Shown here one piece after another: positions 32,858 through 42,321 of a stretch of 61,288 nt of DNA (the first letter of the stretch is position 1; each line of letters starts with the position of its first letter). Position numbers and translations under genes: made by a program. The notes beneath the pieces are model-generated. The model saw only the letters and a program-made list of their open reading frames with translations, searched no databases and was not told where the DNA came from. The stretch lies in assembly GCA_905207625.1 (NCBI GenBank), contig CAJLLT010000012.1:1-61288 (forward strand), in the 5' to 3' direction. The DNA is from an uncultured Eubacteriales bacterium. GTDB taxonomy: Bacteria > Bacillota > Clostridia > Oscillospirales > UBA644.

Positions 32858-33550
32858 TCACTGACCGTTTATCCCATGGGAAAAGACATGATTTCCTATT
32901 GTCATGTCTATCGGAAGCTGACGGATCCATTTATTCGTAGCCGTTTTCGGGTTATAATAATAGATACAGCCCCCTGTGGGATCCCAGCCGCCAAGCGCGT
33001 CGCGTGCCGCCTGCCACGCACTGTCGGCAATAGGTTCATCGAACTGTCCGTCCACTATAGCCGTGAAGGCATTATTCTGATAAATGACCCCGGAAATGGA
33101 ATTGGGAAATGACGGATGGTCCACACGGTTAAGAACCACCGCTCCCACAGCAACCTGTCCCACATACGGTTCGCCCCTTGCCTCGGCGGAGATTATGCGG
33201 GCAAGCAGATAGGTGTCATTTGAAGAATTACTGTTCTGCCCCGAAGAGATACCCAATGCTTTAAGGGTCTTCGGTCCCGCTATCCCGTCGGCGGTCAGCC
33301 CCTGATCCTTTTGAAATGCCACAACAGCCTGACGTGTGGCAGAGCCGAATATTCCGTCCACGGAACCGCCGTAATACCCTTTATTCTTCAGAGCCTGCTG
33401 AATTTTCCGTACCTCATCTCCCCGTGACCCGTACTGGGAAAGGGTCGCAACCGAGGCTTCTTGATCTTTGATGGCGGAAACCAGGATCGCCGCCGAAGCC
33501 ACAACAAGTGCAAGGGCAAAAACCAATATAAAAAGCCGTCTTGTTTTCAT
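32858..33550 (-). CDS. sleB: Spore cortex-lytic enzyme SleB
   Basis: 230 residues. Signal-anchor (1-26), peptidoglycan-binding domain type 1 (about 38-100: GSRGDEVRKIQQALKNKGYYGG, DGIFGSATRQAVVAFQ) and a SleB/CwlJ-type hydrolase domain (about 112-230: LLARIISAEARGEPYVGQVAVGAV, with the catalytic Glu in SAEARGE, ending SHGINGQ). It degrades cortex peptidoglycan at germination, showing the organism forms spores. YpeB is not adjacent. A forespore sigma-G promoter would be expected; a GTATA element lies upstream but is not convincing. Confidence 0.92.
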   Translation of the reverse strand: MKTRRLFILVFALALVVASAAILVSAIKDQEASVATLSQYGSRGDEVRKIQQALKNKGYYGGSVDGIFGSATRQAVVAFQKDQGLTADGIAGPKTLKALGISSGQNSNSSNDTYLLARIISAEARGEPYVGQVAVGAVVLNRVDHPSFPNSISGVIYQNNAFTAIVDGQFDEPIADSAWQAARDALGGWDPTGGCIYYYNPKTATNKWIRQLPIDMTIGNHVFSHGINGQ

Positions 33551-33639
33551 CTTTTTCGCCTTTCTTTCAAGATATTTACTCTGTTGTCAGTATTCTCTCC
33601 CCAACAGTTCTTTTTATACCGAACTTTAGCACGGACCAC

Positions 33640-33668
33640 TTGATTTTTTACAAAATCTGTAGTATAAT
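33640..33668 (+). promoter_or_regulatory. Sigma-A promoter of pcrA
   Basis: TTGATT (33640-33645), a 17-base spacer, TATAAT (33663-33668). Confidence 0.75.
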
Positions 33669-33708
33669 TGATGTGATATTAAATTACTGTTGAAATATGT
33701 AAACAGAG

Positions 33709-33772
33709 ACTCCGGAAGCACGGTCATGATGCCCGACCGGCAACGTTCCGACCGATTGCGGAAAGACGGAGT
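33709..33772 (+). other. Three-way-junction leader RNA candidate before pcrA
   Basis: P1 ACTCCG / CGGAGT (33709-33714 with 33767-33772) encloses two hairpins: CGGTC/GACCG (33721-33739) and TTCCG/CGGAA (33746-33763). P1 ends seven bases before the AAAGGTG ribosome-binding site. No known riboswitch core is recognised. Confidence 0.4.
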
Positions 33773-33784
33773 GAAAGGTGAAAA

Positions 33785-36151
33785 ATGAAAGATCTTACAG
33801 CACTGCGCCGTGCCATACTTGACGACGAGTACTCATCGCTTAACCCGCAGCAACGGCAGGCGGTATACTCAAACGACGGACCGTTGCTTATCCTCGCTGG
33901 TGCGGGAAGCGGAAAAACTACTGCCGTTGTAAATAAAATAAGCTATCTCATAAAATACGGAAACTCTTACAACACGGAATTGTCCGGATCCGATGACGAA
34001 GAGGAATTTCTCGAACGCTGTTTCAAAGACAAAAGCCTCCGTAACATACACGACCCGGCATATTTCAGACTTATGAGCTGCGATCCGATGGACCCGAGAA
34101 ACATTCTCGCGATAACCTTTACCAATAAGGCGGCTGGGGAAATGCGGGAAAGGCTCGAATCCAGGTTCGGCATTGACCCGTCAGCTCTGTGGGCCCTGAC
34201 TTTCCATTCCCTTTGCGTCAGAATACTCCGCCAGTTTATACCCCGCCTTGGTTACGACAGAAACTTTACCATATACGACGACCACGATTCCGTGAAATTG
34301 ACGGATTCCTGTATAAAAGATCTGGGTCTTCCGGCGGAACTTTACAAATCGAAGACTGTACGGCACATTATTTCCTCGGCAAAAAATGTCGGAATGGATC
34401 CGGAGGAGTTTTCGAAGGAATACCGTGACCGTATTACGCCCCGTATTCCCGATGTTTACCGGGCATATCAGAACGGGCTGAAGAAGGCGAACGCTCTTGA
34501 TTTTGACGATCTTATCTGCCTCACCGTAAAACTTCTGAAGGAATTTGATGAGGTCCGGGCGTCCGTACATAAGCGTTTCCACTATCTTCTGGTTGACGAA
34601 TACCAGGACACAAACCCGATACAGTATGAGCTGGTGAAACTGCTGTGCAACAACGGAAGGATATGCGTCGTCGGTGATGATGACCAGAGTATTTACCGGT
34701 TCATGGGGGCAAGTATTGAAAATATCCTCAGTTTTGAAAAATCCTTCCCGAATGCGAAGGTCATCCGTCTGGAGCAGAATTATCGTTCCACACAGACTAT
34801 ACTTGATGCCGCAAACGCTGTAATAGCCCACAACTCCCACCGCAAGGGCAAAAGGCTCTGGACAGAAAACGGAACCGGCTGTAAAATAATCGTAAATAAC
34901 GTCAATAACCAGCATGAGGAGGGAGACTATATCGCCCGGACTATCCTCACGGGTATAGGAACAGACAAATCATCCTTTAACGATTATTGTGTACTTTACC
35001 GCACAAACGCGCAGTCAAACAGTATAGAAATGGCACTCCGGGGAAACGGCATTCCCTATAAGGTCTTCGGAGGCCAGCCCTTTTTCCGCCGCAAAGAGAT
35101 CCAGGATATCCTTGCATATATGAACGTAATCGTAAACCGCGCCGACCGTACACGGCTCATGCGCATAATCAACGAACCCAAACGTGGCATAGGAGATACG
35201 ACACTTGAAAAGGTCACTGCCCTGGCAGAGGCTAACGACACCACGGATTTTGACATAATCAGCCGCGCGGACAGTTTTGCCGACCTGCAACGTTCCGCGG
35301 GAAAACTTACCGGTTTTGCGAATATGATAAATCAGCTGGGTGAATTGGCGGAGCAACTGCCGATTTCTGAGTTTTACCGCAAACTTATTGATATCACCGG
35401 ATATTCCGAAGGTCTGGATAAGGCTTATGACCGCATTGAAGCGATCTCCAGAAAAGCGAACCTTGACGAACTTTATAACAATATCGTTCAGTTTGAACAG
35501 GCAGCCGATCCCGGAAGAGCAGGACTTTCGAACTACCTGGAGCAGACGGCTCTGGTATCGGCGGTGGATGAACTGGATGAGGGAGAGCCTTTCGTTACCC
35601 TTATGACCATGCACTGCGCAAAGGGGCTGGAATTCCCGAATGTGTTCCTTGCAGGCTTTGAAGAGGGACTGTTCCCCTCCCCCATGTCGGAAATGGAAGA
35701 AGGCGGAATAGAAGAAGAGCGGAGACTTTGCTATGTGGCACTCACCAGAGCAAAGAAAAAGCTCTACATACTCTCAGCCCGGTCCCGCATGATGTACGGT
35801 GCCCCACGGGTTGCAACGCCCTCCCGGTTTCTTGCGGAAATACCGCCTCAACTCATTGAAACCGTGGAACATCCGCAATACAAACGCTCCGGGTTTGACT
35901 CGGAATCTCCGAGACCGAAGCGCAATATCATGGACAAGCCTCTCTTTGCAAAGACCGAGGTCTCCGTACCGAAGAAAAACACCGAATGTCCTTATAAAAA
36001 GGGGCAGACGGTCCGCCACAAGGTGTTCGGAGACGGAGTAGTGATTTCCGTCACCCCTATGGCAGGAGACACTATGGTGGAGGTGGACTTCGGAGCAAAG
36101 GGTATCAAAAAGCTCATGACCAACTATGTTAAAATGACCGTAGTCGGATAG
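33785..36151 (+). CDS. pcrA: ATP-dependent DNA helicase PcrA/UvrD
   Basis: 788-residue superfamily 1A 3'-5' helicase. The Q motif is LNPQQRQAV, motif I LAGAGSGKTT and Ia AITFTNKAAGEM. Motif II is LLVDEYQDTN, III GDDDQSIYRFMGA and IV RLEQNYRST. Motif V is TMHCAKGLEFPNVFLAG and VI VALTRAK. The C-terminal tail (VRHKVFGDGVVISVTP...VDFGAKGIKKL) is the Tudor-like RNA-polymerase-binding domain of PcrA. It acts in nucleotide excision repair, replication-fork clearing and transcription-coupled repair. Own promoter upstream; rmuC follows 39 bases later. Confidence 0.97.
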   Translation: MKDLTALRRAILDDEYSSLNPQQRQAVYSNDGPLLILAGAGSGKTTAVVNKISYLIKYGNSYNTELSGSDDEEEFLERCFKDKSLRNIHDPAYFRLMSCDPMDPRNILAITFTNKAAGEMRERLESRFGIDPSALWALTFHSLCVRILRQFIPRLGYDRNFTIYDDHDSVKLTDSCIKDLGLPAELYKSKTVRHIISSAKNVGMDPEEFSKEYRDRITPRIPDVYRAYQNGLKKANALDFDDLICLTVKLLKEFDEVRASVHKRFHYLLVDEYQDTNPIQYELVKLLCNNGRICVVGDDDQSIYRFMGASIENILSFEKSFPNAKVIRLEQNYRSTQTILDAANAVIAHNSHRKGKRLWTENGTGCKIIVNNVNNQHEEGDYIARTILTGIGTDKSSFNDYCVLYRTNAQSNSIEMALRGNGIPYKVFGGQPFFRRKEIQDILAYMNVIVNRADRTRLMRIINEPKRGIGDTTLEKVTALAEANDTTDFDIISRADSFADLQRSAGKLTGFANMINQLGELAEQLPISEFYRKLIDITGYSEGLDKAYDRIEAISRKANLDELYNNIVQFEQAADPGRAGLSNYLEQTALVSAVDELDEGEPFVTLMTMHCAKGLEFPNVFLAGFEEGLFPSPMSEMEEGGIEEERRLCYVALTRAKKKLYILSARSRMMYGAPRVATPSRFLAEIPPQLIETVEHPQYKRSGFDSESPRPKRNIMDKPLFAKTEVSVPKKNTECPYKKGQTVRHKVFGDGVVISVTPMAGDTMVEVDFGAKGIKKLMTNYVKMTVVG

Positions 36152-36190
36152 GCTGACGACTTCGCTGTCCGAAACGGAAAAGGAGAAAAA

Positions 36191-37501
36191 ATGGAAACAG
36201 TATTGCTGATAGTATCCGGCCTGGGTCTGGCGGCTTCATTGGCAGCCCTTGCCGTTGCTCTTACCGTGCTTACACGGATCAACCGGGAAACCGACAGAGA
36301 AAAACCCGTTACGGAAGAACAGCTCCGGTACGCTCAGCACACCATAATTGAAGCTGCAGGACAGTCCGTCCGTTCCGCATCTGCGGCACAGAATCAGGCA
36401 ATCCGGGGCTTTGGTAATCTCGTGGGGCAGCTTTCAAAAAGGACTGAAGACAGTCTGCGCACCCAGACCGAAAAGCTCGAAAAGATAAACCAGACACTGA
36501 ATGACCGTATTCTGGAAATGCAGAAATCCAACGAAGAAAAAATGGATAAGATGCGGGCAAGCAACGAAGAAAAACTCGAACAGATGCGCCGCACCGTGGA
36601 TGAACAGTTGCAGGAAAGCCTTTCAAAGCGGGTTTCCGAATCTTTCAGGCTTGTCCAGACTCAGCTGGAAAACGTCCAGAAAGGGTTGGGAGAGATGCAG
36701 ACCCTTGCCTCAGACGTAGGAGGGCTCAAAAAGACCCTTGAAAACGTGAAAACAAAGGGAATATTCGGAGAAACACAGCTCTCGCGCATTCTTGAGGACA
36801 TACTTACAAGGGATCAGTATGAGGAAAACGTCTGTACCAGGGCAGGCAGCCGTGACCCGGTTGAGTTCGCAATCATACTCCCGGGTAAAGAAGACGGCAA
36901 AAAAGTATATCTTCCCATTGACTCGAAATTCCCCAACACAATCTACGCAAACCTGATCGAAGCCATGGACAGCGGCGACAAGGAAGCTGTCGATGCCGCG
37001 GGAAAAGCCCTGGAAGCGGCAACGAAGAAAAATGCAAAGGATATAAGGGATAAATACATCGACCCGCCGAACACCACTGATTTCGCAATAATGTTCCTGC
37101 CCACCGAGGGGCTTTTTGCGGAAGTAGTACGACGCACTGACCTTATAGAAACGCTGCGCAAAGACTACAAAGTTAGCGTTGCCGGTCCCTCGACGATCTC
37201 CGCGTTCCTGAACTCCCTGCAAATGGGGTTCCGCACCCTCGCCATTGAAAAGCGGTCCTCCGAGGTATGGTCCGTACTGGGCGCGGTTAAGACGGAATTC
37301 GGAAAATTTGAAGATCAGCTCAAGAAAGTACAGAAGAACTTTGAAACGGCACAGGGCGGACTTGAAAAACTTGTGGGAGAAAGAACTCGGGGCATGATGC
37401 GAAAGCTCAAAAGTGTGGAAAAACTTCCCGAAAAAGACGCCCGTACGATGCTGGGTATGGATGACGGCGACGAGGATGAAAACGAAAATGATATATTTTG
37501 A
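36191..37501 (+). CDS. rmuC: DNA recombination protein RmuC
   Basis: 436 residues. An N-terminal membrane helix (2-24) and a long coiled coil (about 60-170, with repeated EKMDKMRASNEEKLEQMR-type heptads) precede the RmuC nuclease-like domain (about 190-390: GIFGETQLSRILEDIL, YLPIDSKFPN, DFAIMFLPTEGLFAEVV and the GPSTISAFLNSLQMGFRTL segment). RmuC limits inversion between short repeats. The 3' end overlaps the cysteine desulfurase start by 14 bases. Confidence 0.95.
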   Translation: METVLLIVSGLGLAASLAALAVALTVLTRINRETDREKPVTEEQLRYAQHTIIEAAGQSVRSASAAQNQAIRGFGNLVGQLSKRTEDSLRTQTEKLEKINQTLNDRILEMQKSNEEKMDKMRASNEEKLEQMRRTVDEQLQESLSKRVSESFRLVQTQLENVQKGLGEMQTLASDVGGLKKTLENVKTKGIFGETQLSRILEDILTRDQYEENVCTRAGSRDPVEFAIILPGKEDGKKVYLPIDSKFPNTIYANLIEAMDSGDKEAVDAAGKALEAATKKNAKDIRDKYIDPPNTTDFAIMFLPTEGLFAEVVRRTDLIETLRKDYKVSVAGPSTISAFLNSLQMGFRTLAIEKRSSEVWSVLGAVKTEFGKFEDQLKKVQKNFETAQGGLEKLVGERTRGMMRKLKSVEKLPEKDARTMLGMDDGDEDENENDIF

Positions 37502-38597
37502 TTCTGCGGCTACGACCATGCCACTGCCCGAAGCGATAAAGGCTGCGGAACAGGTACTTACTCAGGTCTGCGGGAATCCGTCCTCACTCCATGCCGCCGG
37601 GTTTCAGGCTGAACAGACGCTTGAACAGGCACGGCGGACGGTTGCGGAAGCGGCAGGGGTGAAACCCGATGAGTTTCTTTTTACACCGGGAGGTTCCGCG
37701 TCGGACAATCTCGCCATAAGGGGTTACGCCGGGACAAAACGGGGCGGCAGACTTATTACATCGGAATACGAACACCCGGCGGTAACCGAGAGCTTCAAAA
37801 GCCTTGAGGAGCAGTTTGAAATTGTACGCCTCAGACCGGAAAACGGGATAATCACCCCGGAGGTTCTGGCGGCGGCGCTGACCGATGACACGCGTTTGGT
37901 CAGCATAATGCACGTCAACAACGAAACAGGCTCCGTGAACCCGATAAAAGAACTGGCAAAACTCACCAGGCGCAGATGTCCCGATGCGGTCTTCCATACC
38001 GATGCGGTTCAGGGATTCATGAAGGAACCGTTTGATTATTCCTGTGTGGATATGGCATCATTTGCCGCCCACAAGACCCATGCCCTCCGGGGTATAGGAG
38101 GTCTTTATGTCCGGAAAGGAATAAGACTCAGACCTCTGATATACGGCGGAGGACAGGAAAAAGGTCTGTGCTGCGGAACGGAAAACACCGCGGCGGCAGC
38201 GGCGTGGGCTGAATCCGTAAAGGTGCTTTCTTCAGGACTGCAGCAGAGCAGGAACACTGTCGGGCAGATGAATGCGGCACTCAGAAAATCCCTTACCAGT
38301 ATGGGGGCAGTTATCGTTTCCCCGGAAGACGCTTCCCCGTTTATTCTCAATGCAATCTTTGAGGGTTTCCTGTCGGAAAACATACTGCATTTTCTTTCCA
38401 ACCGGGATATATATGTCTCCACAGGTTCGGCATGCTCATCCAAAAAAGGAAGCGCTGTATTCAAAGCCCTCGGAATGGAAAAATACGCAAAATCAGCCAT
38501 TCGCATCAGTTTCTCCCATCTTAACACGATGCAGGAAGTATCCCTGCTGGAACAGGGGCTGAGGGATGCGACGGCAACTCTTATAAAGGTTAAATAA
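37488..38597 (+). CDS. Cysteine desulfurase (NifS/IscS-like)
   Basis: About 369 residues, PLP-dependent class V aminotransferase fold. The N-terminus IYFDSAATTMPLPEA, the PLP lysine in AAHKTHALRGIGGLYV and the active-site Cys loop STGSACSSKKGS are clear. It releases sulfur from cysteine as a protein persulfide. It lies 9 bases upstream of thiI, the usual NifZ-ThiI arrangement, so its persulfide likely feeds tRNA 4-thiouridine. The ATG at 37488 (MIYFDSAA) is chosen by alignment; it lies within the end of rmuC. Confidence 0.92.
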   Translation: MIYFDSAATTMPLPEAIKAAEQVLTQVCGNPSSLHAAGFQAEQTLEQARRTVAEAAGVKPDEFLFTPGGSASDNLAIRGYAGTKRGGRLITSEYEHPAVTESFKSLEEQFEIVRLRPENGIITPEVLAAALTDDTRLVSIMHVNNETGSVNPIKELAKLTRRRCPDAVFHTDAVQGFMKEPFDYSCVDMASFAAHKTHALRGIGGLYVRKGIRLRPLIYGGGQEKGLCCGTENTAAAAAWAESVKVLSSGLQQSRNTVGQMNAALRKSLTSMGAVIVSPEDASPFILNAIFEGFLSENILHFLSNRDIYVSTGSACSSKKGSAVFKALGMEKYAKSAIRISFSHLNTMQEVSLLEQGLRDATATLIKVK

Positions 38598-38606
38598 GGT
38601 ACGGAT

Positions 38607-39776
38607 ATGAATGAAGTTATACTTCTTAAAGTAGGAGAACTTGTACTCAAGGGATTAAACCGGTATAAATTTGAAGACAGCCTGAAAAGCAACGTAAGAA
38701 GAGCTCTTCGTCCCTTCGGAAAAACAACGGTTACCCTCAGCCAGTCTACGGTCTTCATTGAATTAAATGATGAAAATGCGGATATTGACGGAGCTCTTGC
38801 CGCCTGTGCCAAAGTTTTCGGCATAGCAACACTGACCAAAGCAAAAAAGTGCAGCGCGGACTTTGACGCAATGTGCAAAGAAGCGTCGGAATACCTTGCC
38901 GATGAAATAGCCGGATCACGTACCTTTAAGGTGAAGGCAAAGAGGACGGACAAGAATTACCCCCTGTCCTCCCCGCAGATAGCAGCAAAGCTGGGAGAAT
39001 ACATTTACGAAGCGAATCAGCCCCGGCTTCAGGTCGACCTGGACAAACCGGAGCTTACGGTATATGCGGAACTCAGGGAAGGATATTTCTACGTTCATGC
39101 GGATCCCATAAAAGGGGCAGGCGGACTTCCCACAGGCACCGGAGGACACGGAATGCTCATGCTTTCCGGAGGGATTGACAGTCCCGTGGCGGGCTATATG
39201 ATGGCTCGCCGGGGCATGAAAATCTCGGCAATACATTTTGAAAGCCCTCCGTATACAGGCGAAAGAGCAAAACAAAAGGTTCTGACCCTCGCCGGAATAG
39301 TTTCCGAATATGCCGGACAGATAGATCTTTACGTTGTACCGTTTACAAAGATACAGGAAGAGATCCGACGTTGCTGCAATGAGGAACTGTTTACGGTAAT
39401 AATGCGGCGCTTCATGCTCCGCATAGCATGTGCAGTGGCGGAAAAGTGTGGTGCTGGCGCCGTTATAACAGGTGAAAGTCTCGGTCAGGTGGCAAGTCAG
39501 ACACTTCCTGCAATAGGCTGCACCGATGCGGTGGCAACAATGCCGGTCTTCCGCCCCCTGATAGGCACGGACAAGATGGAGATAGTGGAACTTAGCCGCA
39601 GAATCGGTGCGTACGAAACCTCTATTCTCCCCTACGAAGACTGCTGTACCGTATTCACACCCAAACACCCCAGGGTAAACCCCCGTATAGCGGCAGTGGA
39701 AAGAGAGGAACAGCGTCTTGATATCCCCGGTCTTCTCGATGGGATTGTAGACAGAACGGAGCTTATCCGGCTGTAA
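38607..39776 (+). CDS. thiI: tRNA 4-thiouridine synthase ThiI
   Basis: 389 residues. N-terminal ferredoxin-like and THUMP domains (1-165, EVILLKVGELVLKGLNR and LQVDLDKPELTVYAELRE) and a PP-loop ATPase (HGMLMLSGGIDSPVAGYMM) that adenylates U8 of tRNA. The C-terminal rhodanese domain of E. coli ThiI is absent, as usual in Firmicutes, so sulfur comes directly from the upstream desulfurase. It may also serve thiamine thiazole synthesis, but no thiamine genes are nearby. Confidence 0.96.
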   Translation: MNEVILLKVGELVLKGLNRYKFEDSLKSNVRRALRPFGKTTVTLSQSTVFIELNDENADIDGALAACAKVFGIATLTKAKKCSADFDAMCKEASEYLADEIAGSRTFKVKAKRTDKNYPLSSPQIAAKLGEYIYEANQPRLQVDLDKPELTVYAELREGYFYVHADPIKGAGGLPTGTGGHGMLMLSGGIDSPVAGYMMARRGMKISAIHFESPPYTGERAKQKVLTLAGIVSEYAGQIDLYVVPFTKIQEEIRRCCNEELFTVIMRRFMLRIACAVAEKCGAGAVITGESLGQVASQTLPAIGCTDAVATMPVFRPLIGTDKMEIVELSRRIGAYETSILPYEDCCTVFTPKHPRVNPRIAAVEREEQRLDIPGLLDGIVDRTELIRL

Positions 39777-39932
39777 AGGTCCGGTTTATGAATTATTGTT
39801 CCGATCCTGAGGTCGGAACAGGAACCTTTGACATCATATTTCGTCTTAACAGAGGAAATGCCGATACAAACGTGGAATTAAGCCGATCATGTGTTTCGGC
39901 ACCCTTCGAAAGACCTGTCAGGAGCCTTGAAT

Positions 39933-40415
39933 ATGGACATCACACCTGAAAAACTGATACTTTTTTTGAAAGAAAAAGGACTGACCGTCGCTACCGCCGA
40001 AAGCTGTACCGGCGGACTGATAGCAAAAATGATAACTGATGTTCCGGGCGCTTCTGCCGTTTTCGAAGCCGGAGCGGTGACATACTCCAACAGAATAAAG
40101 ACAAAGCTCCTCGGGGTGGATGAATCCCTCCTCCGTACAAAAGGAGCGGTGTGTGCCGAAACGGCTGAACAGATGGCACGGGGGGCGGCACGGATTTCCG
40201 ACGCAGACGTAGCCGTTGCCGTTACGGGCATTGCGGGTCCGGGCGGAGGCTCGCCGGAAAAACCCGTAGGCCTGGTTCACATGGCGACATACATCTCCCG
40301 GACAGATACTGTCCGCCATTATGTGCTCAATCTGTCCGGGGACAGAGCCCTGATAAGACTAAAAACGGCTCAGCAGGCCATTCAGGCGCTGTATGATGCC
40401 GCACGGGAGATATGA
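39933..40415 (+). CDS. pncC: Nicotinamide-nucleotide amidase, CinA C-terminal family
   Basis: 160-residue stand-alone CinA_C domain: TVATAESCTGGLIAKMITDVPGAS, GAVTYSNRIKTKLLGV, and VAVAVTGIAGPGGGSPEKPVGLVH. It deamidates nicotinamide mononucleotide to nicotinate mononucleotide in NAD recycling. The N-terminal MoCF domain of full CinA is missing, as in E. coli YgaD. ATG at 39933 follows AGGAG. The 156 bases before it hold a TGTTCCGA/TCGGAACA hairpin but no clear promoter. The HAD gene follows three bases later. Confidence 0.92.
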   Translation: MDITPEKLILFLKEKGLTVATAESCTGGLIAKMITDVPGASAVFEAGAVTYSNRIKTKLLGVDESLLRTKGAVCAETAEQMARGAARISDADVAVAVTGIAGPGGGSPEKPVGLVHMATYISRTDTVRHYVLNLSGDRALIRLKTAQQAIQALYDAAREI

Positions 40416-40418
40416 TAT

Positions 40419-41162
40419 ATGGGCAGATTCGACGGGTTTCTTCTCTGTACCGATATTGACGGAACACTCACAGATGACGACGGTATCCTTTCCGAAGGTA
40501 ATTCCGATGCGATCGCATATTTCCGGTCAGAGGGAGGACTTTTTACCCTCGCAACGGGCAGGGACAGCGAATACATAATGCAGAACTTCTACAAAAGTTT
40601 CACCCCGGACACATATATGGTTTGCATGAACGGTTGCAAAATCAACGATCCCGTAACCGGACTCCCGGTGCGGCTGAACCTGATGCATAAAGACTGCCTG
40701 GAAGTTGTGGATCATGTCAGGGCTAATCATCCGGAGACCGACATCAGAATATCCGAAACATATCCGGTGCCGGACGGCAACGGAAACAGTGAGACGATGT
40801 ATACAAAGGTCATGTTCAGACAGGAACCCAAGTATTCCGTTCCGCTGAAAAATGAGTTGAAGAGGCTTTTTCCTGACAGATTCCTTTTCCTTCATACCTG
40901 GGACAGAGGGGTCGAAATGCTTTCGCCTTCCGCAGGCAAAGGCAACGGGCTCAGAACGGTACTGAAAATGACTTCAAAACCTATCCATACCGTTATTGCC
41001 GCAGGGGATTACGAAAATGATATATCCATGTTTTCCGTTGCGGACATTTCCTATGCCCCGGAAAATGCAATAGCCGAAACGAAGGCGGCGGCAACACATA
41101 TCGGCGCCGCATGCACGGAGGACCTGATAAAATATATAGTCAATGACCTGATGTCCAATTAA
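40419..41162 (+). CDS. HAD superfamily phosphatase (Cof-type)
   Basis: 247 residues. HAD motif I is LCTDIDGTLTDDDG, motif II near FTLATGRDS, Lys in SAGKGNGL and motif IV IAAGDYENDISMF. A C2-type cap lies between motifs II and III, as in Cof/YkrA sugar-phosphate or nucleotide phosphatases. The substrate is undetermined. It starts three bases after pncC and probably shares its transcript. Confidence 0.88.
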   Translation: MGRFDGFLLCTDIDGTLTDDDGILSEGNSDAIAYFRSEGGLFTLATGRDSEYIMQNFYKSFTPDTYMVCMNGCKINDPVTGLPVRLNLMHKDCLEVVDHVRANHPETDIRISETYPVPDGNGNSETMYTKVMFRQEPKYSVPLKNELKRLFPDRFLFLHTWDRGVEMLSPSAGKGNGLRTVLKMTSKPIHTVIAAGDYENDISMFSVADISYAPENAIAETKAAATHIGAACTEDLIKYIVNDLMSN

Positions 41163-41186
41163 CCATAAATATTCACAATTTTGAAC

Positions 41187-41215
41187 TTGACTTATACGGG
41201 TATATCGTGTATAAT
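41187..41215 (+). promoter_or_regulatory. Sigma-A promoter of small lipoprotein gene
   Basis: TTGACT (41187-41192), a 17-base spacer, TATAAT (41210-41215). Transcription would begin only about 13 bases before the ribosome-binding site. Confidence 0.8.
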
Positions 41216-41247
41216 TATTGAGAGATAAAACTAAGAGGTGCAAAGTT

Positions 41248-41670
41248 TTGTTGAAAAAGCTCACACTTTTCGTCCTTGCGGCTGTCATATGCCTTACGTT
41301 TGCCGCCTGTGACGGGAACAGAACATATACCGGCAGCGAAGAAGAACTCATCGCAATGCTGCCCGAAGGATATCCTTACGAAAAGCTCCCGCTGACCGGA
41401 CCGGTTGAGCTTATATCCGCAAAAGTCACGAAGATTGATTCCGGCAGCAATAAGTACCAGGTTCTGTACAACTCCTCTTCCACCTACGAAGAAGCTGTGC
41501 AGTTTTACAGAGACAGTCTTCCCGGGGCTAAAATAACATCACTGGGACTTGGAAAAAGTTTCGTGCTGACCTCCGATTCGTATTCACTGATTATTTATGT
41601 TCTTGAAAGCCGCAGCAGCGGAACTACGGGACAGTGCACGGTGGATCTGACTATCACTACCATAAAATAA
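41248..41670 (+). CDS. Small lipoprotein of unknown function
   Basis: 141 residues. A lipoprotein signal (LLKKLTLFVLAAVICLTFAAC, lipobox TFAAC) is followed by a small alpha/beta domain containing LPLTGPVELISAKVTKIDSGSN, an EEAVQFYRDSLPG helix and FVLTSDSYSLIIYVLES strands. The pattern recalls small exported domains in which one helix packs on a sheet; the family is not recognised. I choose the TTG start at 41248, seven bases after GAGGTG; no ATG is available. A compound terminator follows. Confidence 0.7.
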   Translation: MLKKLTLFVLAAVICLTFAACDGNRTYTGSEEELIAMLPEGYPYEKLPLTGPVELISAKVTKIDSGSNKYQVLYNSSSTYEEAVQFYRDSLPGAKITSLGLGKSFVLTSDSYSLIIYVLESRSSGTTGQCTVDLTITTIK

Positions 41671-41700
41671 GCAAACACTGCGCTTTTAATTTAAAAATGT

Positions 41701-41756
41701 AACTTCCTTCTTCGGATATCTGCCGGATTTAAAGGCAGAATAAGAAGAAGGAAGTT
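41701..41756 (+). terminator. Compound intrinsic terminator
   Basis: Outer 13-bp stem AACTTCCTTCTTC / GAAGAAGGAAGTT encloses an inner TCTGCC/GGCAGA hairpin, and a seven-T run follows. Confidence 0.9.
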
Positions 41757-41861
41757 TTTTTCGGAAATCACCCGCCGTCACCGCAAAATAGCATGTACCG
41801 GAACGGAAACCGTATATTTCCGGAAAAAACTCCGTAAATAAAGACGGAAAACGGAGAAAAA

Positions 41862-42293
41862 ATGAAAGTAAAAGATATAATGAACAAACCGGCGGTAACG
41901 GTAGGGCCGAAAGATGACGTCCGTTCAGCCGCCGCGCTGATGAATCAATACGATATAGGTGCAGTTGCGGTTACGGATGAGCACGGCGGAGTTGCGGGAA
42001 TAATAACTGACCGGGACATAGCAATACGCTGCGCGGTATCGGCAACAGCCCCTGCCGACACCTATGCGGAAAAAATCATGAGCAAAGGAATAATTTCCGT
42101 CAGTCCGGAAAACTCTCTCACGGAAGCATCCAGGCTTATGGCAAAACATAAGGTCCGCAGACTTCCGGTATGCGACAACGGAAGATTGGTGGGAATGATA
42201 TCCCTCGGTGACATTTCCCGGACTTCGGATATGTTTCCCCAGGCTTCAGCCGCCTTTTGCGACATTTCCCGTTCGGACTCAGACGAAGATTGA
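41862..42293 (+). CDS. Two-CBS-domain protein
   Basis: 143 residues made of a CBS pair (about 1-60 and 68-128): VKDIMNKPAVTVGPKDDVRSAA and EKIMSKGIISVSPENSLTEAS, each ending in a GIITDRDI- or GMISLGDI-type strand. Such stand-alone Bateman modules bind adenosyl nucleotides and report energy or other signals. A short Asp/Glu tail follows. It has its own unit between two terminator/promoter regions; the partner protein is unknown. Confidence 0.9.
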   Translation: MKVKDIMNKPAVTVGPKDDVRSAAALMNQYDIGAVAVTDEHGGVAGIITDRDIAIRCAVSATAPADTYAEKIMSKGIISVSPENSLTEASRLMAKHKVRRLPVCDNGRLVGMISLGDISRTSDMFPQASAAFCDISRSDSDED

Positions 42294-42321
42294 GTTTTTT
42301 GTGACACTTCCCGAAGTTCTA

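Noticed and set aside
33709..33772. Possible SAM-IV-like riboswitch before pcrA
   Set aside because: A GGTCATGA...CCGGCAAC string recalls it, but the rest of the conserved core is missing and a helicase is not an expected target.
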